Part shown: piece by piece, positions 17,569-26,927 of the stretch
Layout: each line of letters opens with the position of its first letter
Numbering within the stretch: the stretch's first letter is position 1
DNA from: Citrobacter sp. MGH106
GTDB lineage: Bacteria > Pseudomonadota > Gammaproteobacteria > Enterobacterales > Enterobacteriaceae
Length of the DNA: 64,000 nucleotides
Assembly: GCF_001037495.1 (NCBI RefSeq)
Contig: NZ_KQ089822.1
Location: forward strand, 2,108,001-2,172,000
Direction: 5' to 3'
Notes under the pieces: model-generated
What the model was told of the DNA's origin: nothing
Databases searched by the model: none
What the model saw: the letters and a program-made list of their open reading frames with translations, nothing else
Position numbers and translations under genes: made by a program

Positions 17569-19304
17569 GCCTCGCGTTTTTGTTCATTGTTGGATGAAGA
17601 AGACGTTGCAACCGGTTTTAATATATTGGCCTGCCGTAGATTGGCAAAAACCTGGTCGCGGGTACCAAATTCCTGGATGGCTCCGTCATTAAGAAGCAAT
17701 ACCTTATTGACCACGCCGAGTAGTGTGGGTCTGTGTGAAATAATGACGGTGGTTTGCCCTTGTGTACGCAAGGTATTAATAGCTTTGATGAGGGCGAATT
17801 CACCGGCGTCGTCAAGATTGGCATTCGGCTCATCAAGTACAATAAATGCAGGGTTATTGTAGACTGCGCGCGCCAGCCCGATGCGCTGGCGTTGACCGCC
17901 AGAGAGCTGGTGCCCGCCAGCACCCAGTAACGTGTCGTATCCCTGGGGCAGACGCAGGATCATCTCGTGTACACCTGCCAGTTGCGCCGCAGCGACAATC
18001 AGTTCGCTATCATTTTTCGTGAAGCGGGCGATATTTTGCGCAATAGAGCCATCAAACAGTTCAACATCCTGTGGAAGATAGCCGATCGAGGGGCCGAGCA
18101 ATTCTTTGTCCCACTGGCAGATATCTGCGCCATCCAGCCTGACTTTTCCCGATAACGGTTTCCAGACGCCAACCAGAACTTTAGCCAGCGATGTTTTTCC
18201 TGATGCCGAGGGGCCAATAATCCCCAGCACTTCCCCTTGTTCGAGCTGAAATGAGATATTACGCAATAGCGGTGCATGCTGGCCTGGTGCCGCTGCGAAT
18301 ACGCTCTCAACGCTGATATTCCCTTTGGGTCGCGGCAGGGGCAGTACGTCTTTGGGCGCCGGGTATTCTTTAAGCAGGTTTGATAACTGGTGCCACGCAC
18401 TGCGAAATTGCACGAACTGTTTCCAGCTTCCGATAACCTGTTCGACCGGGTTCAGGACTCGCCCAAGAATAATGGACGCGGCAATCATCAGGCCCGGAGT
18501 AATATGGCCGCCGATGACCAGTAAGGCACCGGCACCCAGCGCAATAGATTGCAGCAGTACCCGAACAAAACGACTCAGACTGCTTAATCCCGCCGTTTTA
18601 TCTGCTATCTGTGTTTGCAGTACCAGTACTTTATTATGCTGCTCCTGCCAGTTGGATTTCAGGGTGGAGAGCATTCCCATAGCTTCGATAGCATCGGAGT
18701 TTTGCAACTGTTTATTCAGTTTACTGGCATTAGTGATAGTTAACGCATGGGCTTGCTGGATAGGGCGTTTGGTGGCAATTTCTGATACCAGCGTCAGAAT
18801 AAATAACAGGGTTATTCCACCGAGCGAAAGATATCCCAACAGGGGATGGACAATAAAAGCGATAAATAGATAAATCGGCGTCCAGGGAATATCCAGTAAC
18901 GCAAACAAGCTATTGCCGGAGAGAAATTGCCGGATCTGGTCAAGCTCCGCTAAAGACTGCGCGGGGTTGTTGTCACCGGTGGCAACTTTTCGTTTAAAGG
19001 CCGAATTAAAAATCAGTTGGCTCAATTTCACATCAAGCCGGTTACCCAATCTAACCATAACCTTTGAACGGGCAGATTCGATCATGGCAATGATGATGTA
19101 TAAGCCGACAATCAATAAGGTTAACATTAACAATGTGGTGGTGTTTTTACTCACCAGAACACGGTCGTAAACCTGTAGCATATAAATTGCCGGCGCCAGC
19201 ATAAGCATATTAATCACACAACTAAAAAATAACAGTACAAGAAAAGTGGGTTTCGTTCCTTTTAATGCATCATTCAGTTCTGTTGGCGTATGCTGGCGCG
19301 ACAT
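17565..19304 (-). CDS. Type I secretion ABC exporter (PrtD/HasD-like)
   Basis: 579 residues, a fused membrane and ATPase half-transporter. The N-terminal membrane domain begins with the PrtD-type motif MLAPAIYMLQVYDRVL and spans about residues 20-300; there is no C39 peptidase domain, which suits substrates without a cleaved leader. The ATPase domain has Walker A GPSASGKTSLAKVLVG, signature HQLSGGQRQRIGLARAVY, Walker B AFIVLDEPNANLD and switch His in VIISHRP. It would export the RTX protein encoded 10 bases upstream, recognising its uncleaved C-terminus. Confidence 0.93.
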   Translation of the reverse strand: MSRQHTPTELNDALKGTKPTFLVLLFFSCVINMLMLAPAIYMLQVYDRVLVSKNTTTLLMLTLLIVGLYIIIAMIESARSKVMVRLGNRLDVKLSQLIFNSAFKRKVATGDNNPAQSLAELDQIRQFLSGNSLFALLDIPWTPIYLFIAFIVHPLLGYLSLGGITLLFILTLVSEIATKRPIQQAHALTITNASKLNKQLQNSDAIEAMGMLSTLKSNWQEQHNKVLVLQTQIADKTAGLSSLSRFVRVLLQSIALGAGALLVIGGHITPGLMIAASIILGRVLNPVEQVIGSWKQFVQFRSAWHQLSNLLKEYPAPKDVLPLPRPKGNISVESVFAAAPGQHAPLLRNISFQLEQGEVLGIIGPSASGKTSLAKVLVGVWKPLSGKVRLDGADICQWDKELLGPSIGYLPQDVELFDGSIAQNIARFTKNDSELIVAAAQLAGVHEMILRLPQGYDTLLGAGGHQLSGGQRQRIGLARAVYNNPAFIVLDEPNANLDDAGEFALIKAINTLRTQGQTTVIISHRPTLLGVVNKVLLLNDGAIQEFGTRDQVFANLRQANILKPVATSSSSNNEQKREA

Positions 19305-19314
19305 GGTCTTCTCC

Positions 19315-22300
19315 TTATACGATCAATGAACTATTGCCGTTATTACTGGCAAGTGTGGTTGGAAGTTCCAGGTAAAAATCACCGATATTAACGGTGGTTG
19401 AATTCACGCCCACTAACGTAATGGTGTCAGCGCCGATGGTCACGATGGTGTTGCCATTGCTTCCGGTGATGGCAACGCTGCTGGCAAAATTACCCGCGTT
19501 GATACCAAGGAATACCAGATCAAGATAGTCCTGGCCGCCATTTGGGTTACTGTCAAAGCCGGTAATGCGGTCTTGCCCAAAGTTTGATCCGAAGGCAAAA
19601 ATGTCATTTCCGGCACCGCCATCCAGATTGTCATTTCCTTCCTGGCCATTGAGAATATCGTCGCCGTTCCCACCGGAGAGCGTATCGGCACCAGCACCGC
19701 CAATCATGACGTCGTTACCGTTTCCACCCTGCAGGTTATCGGCGCCATCTCCACCATCAAGGAAGTCATTTCCGACGCCACCAAACAACTGGTCGTTGCC
19801 CCCCATACCAAACAGTTGGTCATTACCGGCCCCACCTGTGATGATGTTGGCAATCCCGTTCCCGGTACCGATAAAACTGCCGGTTCCGGTAAATACCAGT
19901 TCTTCAACGTTATCGCTCAGGTCATAACTGCTCAGACTGGTTCGGACAACATCCGTCCCGCCATTAACACCTTCGATAACTACGTCACCAAAATCATCGA
20001 CGATATAGGTGTCATCTCCGGCTCCGCCCGTCATGCTGTCTGCACCCAGACCACCATCAAGCATGTCGTTTCCTGCATCACCTTGCAGCGTGTCTTGTCC
20101 TGCTTCACCAGAGAGCGTGTCGTTACCAGCCCCGCCAACTAACAGGTCATCACCCGCACGTCCAAGCAGGGTGTCATTACCGCCTTCACCGCGCAGAATG
20201 TCACTCCATGCAGTACCTGTCAGCGTGTTACCGGCGTTAGTTCCCACAATGAGGTCGCCAACAGGCTGAGTAGTTGTTGATGTCAGAACAACAGGGGGGT
20301 TACCTTCGTCATCAATGACGGTGACAACCACTTGTAACGTCCGTCCAACCATCGCCTGACCGGGGGTGTAGGTGGCCGATGTCGCGCCGATAATATTGAC
20401 GAATCCGGTCGGGGAACTCATTCTCCATTGGTAGGTGAAATTGCCTCCGCTCAGGCCGTCGGCATCAGCGATGCCTGATACCACGGCGGTAAGCGTCAGG
20501 CTTTCAGTCGGCGTCAGGTCATTAATCACTGGCACGCCGGTTGTCGCCTGATTGCGTGGCATGATCGCCTGGGTTTGCGCTGATACTAAGGTTTCAGCAT
20601 CGCCCATCCGATCGTTGAAACTGGCGACGACGCGCAGCGGAGCACCCTGAATAGATCCCGGCACTCTGAACTCCACCCCGGTTGCCTGATCCCGCCACTG
20701 GCCGTTAACAAATGCCTGCCATGTCATCGTGATTGCCACATCCGCCGCGAGGCCGTTACCATCTAACAAGTTCGCCAGATTAACGCGCAGTAAGTCGCCC
20801 ACAGAAGGTGCAGCATTATTGATTGCAAGGTCGCCAGTCGCTTTTTGCGCCGTTACCCATAACTGTTCGCCGTTACCAAACTCCAGTTTTTCGATGTTCA
20901 GTAAACGGTCAATACCATCATTAAGATTTAAGGCGGCATCTGGTGTTGCGTGGTCGACCCGGAGGCTTCCATCTGCCATACGGGTAAAGGCATAGTTGCT
21001 GCTAATGTCACGGTACACCGCAACATCCGTTTCTGTGCCATCACCGTCATGCAAGATTTCACGCACAATTGACAGTTGATTCGGTTTCAACGTGCCAGCC
21101 AGCATGTAAGATTTCAATTCGGCCATACTCTCGGCACTGGTGAGTCCTGCCATACCGGTTACGGCAATGCGCACATTCAGCCAGGCATCGCCATCGATAA
21201 TGTCATTACCAGCCTTACCGGTTATACGGTCGCTGCCGCCGCCACCGAGTAAAATGTCGCTACCATCATCAGGATTCAGCAGAACCGTATCAGGGTTAGC
21301 GGAACGCTCTACGCCCAGGATAGCCTGTAGACCGTCAATTCTGTCCGCACCTTCCTGAGTCAGGTTGTTGGAAAGAGGAACACCCTGAACCGGGGCCGTA
21401 CCGATGGGCTGTTCAGTGCCGGTTAACACATCGTTATGTTTCCATCCTGATAGCCCTTCAACAAGGTCAAAACGGTCACGCAGAATAAATTCTTGCTGGT
21501 TCACGAAAATAGGGATCCCGAGGTCAGAGTTAGCGCCGTTCGGATCGCCTTTATGGATGGCCCAGTCAAAACCCGCCATACCATTATTTCGTTGAATGCC
21601 CGCGCCCTGAACCATTATGTCGTCACCGGCTTCACCATCGTAGTCAGTGTCGTTACCCTGACCGTTCAGGACATCATGACCAATAATAGTGCTGTTGAAG
21701 AACAACTCAGAGTTATCACCAGCGAGCGTGTCAAATCCGTCACCACCTTCCAGCCAGTCGTCGCCTTCATTACCCAGCAGGAAGTCGCCACCCGATCCTC
21801 CCAGCGCAAAGTCGTTATCCTGCCCAGAGAAGACTTCCTGTGCATCTTCGCCTACCACCACGAAGTCACTGCCAGTGCCGCCAAAGACCAGATCGTTACC
21901 GTTGCCGGAGAAAATAACATCGTGCCCGGCATCCCCATGCAGGAAGTCGGCATCGCCAACGGGCGTACCGGTGTCTGTAATGATGTCATTACCGTCACCG
22001 CCGTGGACCACATCCGCTTCATCGCCACCGTCAAGACGGTCATCACCGCCGTCACCCCACAGGCTGTCGATACCTTTACCACCGATTAACGTATCGTTTC
22101 CGGCGGTACCACCGAGCACGACGTGTCCGTCGCCGGTATATTTAAGGTAACCACCATCCGCAAAACCATCACCGTTCACATCGGCACCGGGATCACGACG
22201 TACCAACAAAGGTGAAAGCAAATCTTTCAGTGGGTTACCCCATTTAGGATCTATTTCCGTTTGCAGTACACGGTTCACCTCGAATATATGATCTGGCGTC

Positions 22301-24639
22301 TGGAAGAGGTTGGCGGGGAGGTGAGAGGAACCGTTTTCACCGAGGTCGCTGTTACGCATCACCAGGGCGGAAAAAGAGTTCGCCTCCAGTTCATTGAGCA
22401 AGTTAAGCCCCTGAACGCGGCTCAAATAGTAGAAACGGTCGCCGTCCTGCAACATTTCCATTTGTGTTTCAAAAACAAAGTTGAAGGTCGAACCGAGCAT
22501 CCCGCCAAATTCGTTTTTACGTTCCGCCAGACCACCGATCCAGAAGTCGACCATATTCAGGCCAGATTCTTTGGTGGCCCATGCACCGGTACTGTTGAAG
22601 AAGTCCATTGCGTCAGCTGGCGGGGAGTTGTTGGCATCACCAAACAACAAAAAGTTTACCGCCGCGCGTTTACCTTCAAGGGTGGTGGCGTTAAGAATCA
22701 ACTCATGCTGGCCGTAGGCCGCCATAAAGTTGATGATTGAAGCGGGGTTTTTCAGGTACGTCGTAAAATCAGCCCAGCTGGTATATGGCCGTAGCTGAGA
22801 GTCTCCGCTTAATTCAAAGAACTGCTCGCGGGCCTGGTTTAATGTCGGCATTGCCGTATCCCGGCCACGGGCAATGTTAAGCGCACCTAAATCAAGTGGC
22901 AGCCCAATCAGGTTATTACGCAGGGCATCAGTAATGAACTCATCAATTTCGTTGCCAACCTGCCGCGTCATGCCACGCACAATTGCGCCGATCGCCTGAT
23001 CGTCAGTAACGGTGACACCGTTAATTTCATTAAACGCAACCGGGTTTAGGAACGCGGCAATCAGGCCGATATCCCCGCTTTGCATATCGATGTCGGTACG
23101 GGCCACGGTTTCTGTGAGCATCGAATGTCCAAAACGGTAAACCACATGCGCAAACTCAGCAAAAATCAGTGGATTAATATCCGCCGTATTAGAGAAGACA
23201 AACGGATCGACAGCGGGTTGTACGGTACGCGCGAACTCCTCAAAAACGAGGTGCTGATACTGCATTTCCGTGGAGAAGCGCCCCGCCTGGAATAGATACT
23301 CACCATTCCATACCAGGGTACTGGTATCTGCCGGTAGCTCAGTAATTTGGTGTGACGGCATCAGCCACTGGTTAATAAGATCAATATCACCCGTTTCCAG
23401 CAGGGTAGTTTTATATTGTTCAACCAGGCGGTTATGTTCGCTGTGAAATACTGCGTGTACAGCGGTTAAACCAATGTTCTCGTTACCACGTCCGTCTCCG
23501 GTGATAAAGTGGCGGTCGAGCAGTTCGTTATCATAGGTGCCGGCAGGTTGTTCACCTCCAATGGCATTATCACTATCAGCCACAAGACCTGATTTTGGCG
23601 CGGCAGTATGTGCAATATCATCGAGAAAAGCATGCCCGGTTCGGAGCGTTCCATCCGGTAATAGACCACCGTTAGCTTCGACTAACCCGCCAGTGGTAAC
23701 AATCTGTACTTTACCATTTTCACTTAAAATCAAATTACCGTAGCGGTCAGTCGCCAGAAGTGGAACATTAAAAACATCTTGATCGGTGAGTTTAATTCCC
23801 AGCAAACTTTCGGCCTGGTTTTTAACATCAGCCCAGGTTGCCAGTCCGCCATTAACTCCGCCTAATAAATTACCAGTAGGTTCCGGTTTACCGTCGATTA
23901 ATACGTACTCACGGATAAAAATCTGATGCGAAGGGTGGGAGGTATAGGTTTGGTTTTGATCAATGAATGGAGTGGTGAGGTTTACAGTTTCATGGTTTTC
24001 ATCAACTTGTGCCCGAGTTAATACCATGAAATTTGTCGGCGATCCTTTTACGTATAAAGGATCGTCGGGTTGCAACGGAATGAAGACAATGCCATTTCCC
24101 CCTTTTGGTATTAAGTCCAGCCCATGGTCAAAAAACTGACCAAAAAAGGTCATCCAGCCATTAAAAGCAGGGGAGAGACCAATATCTGGAGACTGGTTTG
24201 GAATGGACAAACTGCCATTTTCCGAAGTGGTTCCTCCTCCGGGAGCATTTTTTAATGAGTTGTAAACTTCCAACGCAGCCGGGTTAGATGCCGTTTGGTC
24301 AGATATTAAATTACTGATAACCCGAGGGTCAGCATCAATAACCGTCCCACCGATTTGGGTGTAACTGGTCATTTGATCTGCGTCCTGCCAGTTCAGTGCT
24401 GTTAACCGCGGCATAGTCTGATCGGCTGAACCGTATAGCTCCTGACCCGGCAGTAGGTTATTCCATGAACCATCAACAGTGCGTAGCCCATACGGTAACA
24501 ATGGGCTGGAGACTAACTCACGAAGTTCATCACCATTGATGGTGCCGTCAGGGTTAGTTGCGGCTTCTGATATTTTGATCTGCTTGAGAATAAAAGCGAG
24601 ATCGTGCAGTGTGACAGTAAAGTCATATTGTGAGGCCAT
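19315..24639 (-). CDS. Secreted RTX protein with animal-type haem peroxidase domain
   Basis: 1774 residues. Residues about 130-760 form an animal-type haem peroxidase domain: FFGQFFDHGLD (distal His172), TPFIDQNQTY, GLTAVHAVFHSEHNRL (388-405), the proximal-His motif FAHVVYRFGHS (His505), and ALNIARGRD (586-594). Two RTX calcium-binding blocks follow (about 845-1005 and 1463-1680, GGxGxDxLx nonapeptides), with a short patch at 1126-1150 and an Ig-like stretch (about 1370-1460) between them. The end SSLIV, a hydrophobic tail after a small/polar stretch, suits a type I secretion signal. There is no Sec signal peptide. It should be a secreted calcium-dependent haem enzyme acting outside the cell; similar RTX peroxidases occur in pseudomonads and marine alphaproteobacteria. 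Substrate unknown. The ATG at 24639 follows GGGGT. Confidence 0.9.
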   Translation of the reverse strand: MASQYDFTVTLHDLAFILKQIKISEAATNPDGTINGDELRELVSSPLLPYGLRTVDGSWNNLLPGQELYGSADQTMPRLTALNWQDADQMTSYTQIGGTVIDADPRVISNLISDQTASNPAALEVYNSLKNAPGGGTTSENGSLSIPNQSPDIGLSPAFNGWMTFFGQFFDHGLDLIPKGGNGIVFIPLQPDDPLYVKGSPTNFMVLTRAQVDENHETVNLTTPFIDQNQTYTSHPSHQIFIREYVLIDGKPEPTGNLLGGVNGGLATWADVKNQAESLLGIKLTDQDVFNVPLLATDRYGNLILSENGKVQIVTTGGLVEANGGLLPDGTLRTGHAFLDDIAHTAAPKSGLVADSDNAIGGEQPAGTYDNELLDRHFITGDGRGNENIGLTAVHAVFHSEHNRLVEQYKTTLLETGDIDLINQWLMPSHQITELPADTSTLVWNGEYLFQAGRFSTEMQYQHLVFEEFARTVQPAVDPFVFSNTADINPLIFAEFAHVVYRFGHSMLTETVARTDIDMQSGDIGLIAAFLNPVAFNEINGVTVTDDQAIGAIVRGMTRQVGNEIDEFITDALRNNLIGLPLDLGALNIARGRDTAMPTLNQAREQFFELSGDSQLRPYTSWADFTTYLKNPASIINFMAAYGQHELILNATTLEGKRAAVNFLLFGDANNSPPADAMDFFNSTGAWATKESGLNMVDFWIGGLAERKNEFGGMLGSTFNFVFETQMEMLQDGDRFYYLSRVQGLNLLNELEANSFSALVMRNSDLGENGSSHLPANLFQTPDHIFEVNRVLQTEIDPKWGNPLKDLLSPLLVRRDPGADVNGDGFADGGYLKYTGDGHVVLGGTAGNDTLIGGKGIDSLWGDGGDDRLDGGDEADVVHGGDGNDIITDTGTPVGDADFLHGDAGHDVIFSGNGNDLVFGGTGSDFVVVGEDAQEVFSGQDNDFALGGSGGDFLLGNEGDDWLEGGDGFDTLAGDNSELFFNSTIIGHDVLNGQGNDTDYDGEAGDDIMVQGAGIQRNNGMAGFDWAIHKGDPNGANSDLGIPIFVNQQEFILRDRFDLVEGLSGWKHNDVLTGTEQPIGTAPVQGVPLSNNLTQEGADRIDGLQAILGVERSANPDTVLLNPDDGSDILLGGGGSDRITGKAGNDIIDGDAWLNVRIAVTGMAGLTSAESMAELKSYMLAGTLKPNQLSIVREILHDGDGTETDVAVYRDISSNYAFTRMADGSLRVDHATPDAALNLNDGIDRLLNIEKLEFGNGEQLWVTAQKATGDLAINNAAPSVGDLLRVNLANLLDGNGLAADVAITMTWQAFVNGQWRDQATGVEFRVPGSIQGAPLRVVASFNDRMGDAETLVSAQTQAIMPRNQATTGVPVINDLTPTESLTLTAVVSGIADADGLSGGNFTYQWRMSSPTGFVNIIGATSATYTPGQAMVGRTLQVVVTVIDDEGNPPVVLTSTTTQPVGDLIVGTNAGNTLTGTAWSDILRGEGGNDTLLGRAGDDLLVGGAGNDTLSGEAGQDTLQGDAGNDMLDGGLGADSMTGGAGDDTYIVDDFGDVVIEGVNGGTDVVRTSLSSYDLSDNVEELVFTGTGSFIGTGNGIANIITGGAGNDQLFGMGGNDQLFGGVGNDFLDGGDGADNLQGGNGNDVMIGGAGADTLSGGNGDDILNGQEGNDNLDGGAGNDIFAFGSNFGQDRITGFDSNPNGGQDYLDLVFLGINAGNFASSVAITGSNGNTIVTIGADTITLVGVNSTTVNIGDFYLELPTTLASNNGNSSLIV

Positions 24640-25189
24640 AATAATTACCCCTATCTTTACCTTAATTTAGCTATCATCACTCAATTCTTCTGTTTACAAA
24701 TTGACATGAGAATGAGTCGTATTTGATGCTTAATTGTTATTACGTCTTTTAAGTCCATTTATTTAATGACTAAAAATATTAACTACGTAATTAGAGGTAT
24801 TCTCCTGAGCTTTATACCGGTCGCAATAATACATTCACCTCACTTATGAATTCAGTTTCAGCGAGTTGCAGGCAGCCCTGAACCATTGAATCTGCAGGCA
24901 TATTCAAGGCACAGGGGGTGAAGAAGACGATGTCTTGCAATGTTTAAATTTGTTGGGGTTTTTATCTCACATTACATTTTTGTTATGATCATAACTATGG
25001 ATTTTCCTGGACCGACTTCACTCATACTTTATTATGAATAAGATTAAATTTTCATTTCTTTACATTTCAATTAATGTCAAATTATTTTTACACTGAATCG
25101 GGCTTAAAAAGAAAATAAAAAATGAAACAGCAGACTGTAATAAACGTCTGTGCTGTTGAAGGTTTTTTTTAAAAGGGAAGGGATTATGT
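24640..25189. other. AT-rich intergenic region upstream of the RTX peroxidase
   Basis: About 550 bases without a convincing gene, clearly richer in A and T than the flanking genes. It should carry the promoter of the RTX/type I secretion operon. The most regular structure is the perfect 14-base palindrome GTTATGATCATAAC at 24982-24995, listed separately. Short direct matches to FNR, CRP or Fur boxes are not convincing. Confidence 0.5.
24982..24995. promoter_or_regulatory. Perfect 14-bp palindrome, possible operator
   Basis: GTTATGATCATAAC is identical to its reverse complement. It is flanked by T-rich DNA and lies about 345 bases upstream of the RTX peroxidase start. A dimeric regulator site is possible; the binding protein is unknown. 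Confidence 0.35.
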
Positions 25190-25253
25190 GAAAAAGGAGA
25201 GAACCTCCTGCCAAATCAATAAATCGGGAAATTTAACGATTTGACAGAAGGTT
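25190..25253 (-). terminator. fnr: Probable terminator of fnr
   Basis: A long imperfect inverted repeat (25202-25217 with 25238-25253, 14 of 16 pairs) lies 11 bases after the fnr stop codon. On the minus strand it is followed by TCTCCTTTTT. The 20-base loop is large, so the call is moderate. Confidence 0.55.
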
Positions 25254-25264
25254 AACCTGAAAGA

Positions 25265-26017
25265 TTAAGCAACGTTTCGTGTGTGGCCGGCAAGGACCGC
25301 CAGCGCATCGCTGTTCTCGATAGTGATATATTTGCCTTTTACCGCCAACATGCCACTTTTCTGGAATCGACCCAACAGACGACTGATAGTTTCGACCGTC
25401 AATCCAAGGTAATTACCAATATCGCCACGAGTCATTGTCAGACGGAATTCGCGAGGTGAGAAGCCACGTTGTGCGAAACGACGGGACAGATTGTAGATAA
25501 AGGCCGCCAAACGCTCTTCCGCATTTTTCTTTGACAACAACAGGATCATGTCCTGATCGCCTTTGATCTCGCCGCTCATCAGACGCATCATCTGCTGACG
25601 CAGGTTAGGCATCTTACCGGACAGATCGTCCAGAGTTTCGAACGGAATTTCGCATACCATTGAGGTTTCAAGCGCCTGGGCAAAACTTGGGTGATGGCCG
25701 CTGCCAATGGCATCGAAACCAACCAGGTCGCCAGCCAGATGAAAGCCGGTAATTTGCTCATCGCCCTGTTCGGTAATGGTATAACTTTTTATCGTACCGG
25801 AGCGGATCGCATAGAGTGATTTAAGCTCATCACCTGCTTTAAAAAGCGTCTGTCCTTTTTGGATAGGCTTTTTGCGCTCGATGATGTTGTCGAGCTGGTC
25901 AAGCTCATGCTCGTTAAGTGTGAACGGGATGCAAAGCTGGCTGATGCTGCAATCCTGGCAATGGATAGCACAACCGCCAGACTGAATGCGCCGTATAATT
26001 CGCTTTTCCGGGATCAT
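25265..26017 (-). CDS. fnr: FNR, anaerobic global transcription regulator
   Basis: 250 residues, almost identical to E. coli FNR. The four-iron cluster cysteines Cys20, Cys23, Cys29 ([10 protein letters not shown]) and Cys122 (TSMVCEIPF) are present, then the cyclic-nucleotide-binding-type fold, the dimerisation helix and the helix-turn-helix [19 protein letters not shown] with the DNA-contacting Glu, Ser and Arg. The intact cluster makes it active without oxygen. The frame is open to 26095 but [15 protein letters not shown] at 26017 is the known start. An FNR box 20 bases upstream indicates autoregulation. It differs from E. coli context in that uspE is not downstream; the RTX cluster is. 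Confidence 0.98.
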   Translation of the reverse strand: MIPEKRIIRRIQSGGCAIHCQDCSISQLCIPFTLNEHELDQLDNIIERKKPIQKGQTLFKAGDELKSLYAIRSGTIKSYTITEQGDEQITGFHLAGDLVGFDAIGSGHHPSFAQALETSMVCEIPFETLDDLSGKMPNLRQQMMRLMSGEIKGDQDMILLLSKKNAEERLAAFIYNLSRRFAQRGFSPREFRLTMTRGDIGNYLGLTVETISRLLGRFQKSGMLAVKGKYITIENSDALAVLAGHTRNVA

Positions 26018-26036
26018 AGGTCTGCTCAAGCCGTAA

Positions 26037-26050
26037 TTGATATTTGTCAA
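26037..26050 (-). promoter_or_regulatory. FNR box in the fnr promoter
   Basis: The minus strand reads TTGACAAATATCAA, one base from the consensus TTGAT-N4-ATCAA, between the fnr start codon and its promoter. E. coli fnr carries the same autorepression site. Confidence 0.85.
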
Positions 26051-26211
26051 TTTTAACATCTTTTTGGTGAGCACGTAAGCCTGAGCTACTCCCAATAGAG
26101 AATAATTCAGGCATAAGCTGGTTGAATGTTTGTATCTATCTGATTAACCGCATTTTATTTGAGGGTGTTATATGTGGAAGTGTGATGAATAAGGCATTTA
26201 TTGCCTGGATC

Positions 26212-26727
26212 CTAGAGAAGCAAATAGCCTTCGTGGCGCAACAACCACTCTTTTCGCTGCACACCACCAGCATATCCTGTCATTGTGCCGTTACGTCCAA
26301 TAACGCGATGGCAGGGGACAACGATACTCACCGGATTAGAACCATTCGCGGCACCAACGGCTCTGGCTGCGCCAGGACGCCCCAACTTCTCTGCCAGTTG
26401 TCCATAATGCATCACCTGTCCGCACGGGATTGTGCGTAGTGCTTGCCATACTTCCCGCTGGAAAGGTGTTCCCGCGGTCGCGGTTTCAAGCGAGTCAATG
26501 ATGCTAAGGTTTCCTGCAAAATAGTCTGACAGCTTGTCGCTCAACCCGCCGGGATTTTTGACGGCACTACGCCGATAACCCTCAGTACGATAATGAATAT
26601 CCAGTAGTTGTTCCATGCGATCACGGTGCTGGTCCCATTCCACGGCGCGCAGGCGAAACTGCTCGTCACAAATAACCCACAGTGGCCCCAGTGGCGTTGC
26701 GATAGTGTCTTCAAGTAAATTCAGCAT
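26212..26727 (-). CDS. ogt: Methylated-DNA-protein cysteine methyltransferase (Ogt)
   Basis: 171 residues. The suicide active site IVVPCHRV has Cys139, the acceptor of the alkyl group from O6-alkylguanine or O4-alkylthymine. The helix-turn-helix that inserts into the minor groove ([25 protein letters not shown]) is present. It repairs alkylated bases constitutively, unlike Ada. It lies upstream of fnr on the same strand, as in E. coli and Salmonella. Confidence 0.96.
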   Translation of the reverse strand: MLNLLEDTIATPLGPLWVICDEQFRLRAVEWDQHRDRMEQLLDIHYRTEGYRRSAVKNPGGLSDKLSDYFAGNLSIIDSLETATAGTPFQREVWQALRTIPCGQVMHYGQLAEKLGRPGAARAVGAANGSNPVSIVVPCHRVIGRNGTMTGYAGGVQRKEWLLRHEGYLLL

Positions 26728-26927
26728 CCGTTTCTCTCATTACAGGCGCGGCAATTCAGCGGGATCACACAATATCACGCCATTGATATACACAGCTATA
26801 CCCCCTTAGATCCACTATTGAACTCCTCGTTATCTATGCGAATTATTGGAAATTACCGTAAACCGTTGTCCGTGTAATACTGCGCGGTTATGATAATGGC
26901 CGTCGCAAAAACGCTGGAGGATGAAAC

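Noticed and set aside
19565-22740. Several long plus-strand frames (up to 198 codons) opposite the RTX gene
   Set aside because: They are mirror images of the repetitive, glycine- and aspartate-rich RTX code, with low-complexity serine/proline content and no homology or ribosome-binding sites.
24690-24730. Fur or FNR box upstream of the RTX peroxidase
   Set aside because: Stretches such as TTGACATGAG and GAGAATGAGT match only half of the consensus with wrong spacing, so they are not reported as sites.
26728-26927. Small RNA McaS upstream of smrA, as in E. coli
   Set aside because: No matching sequence or terminator hairpin with T-tract is present in this 200-base gap.
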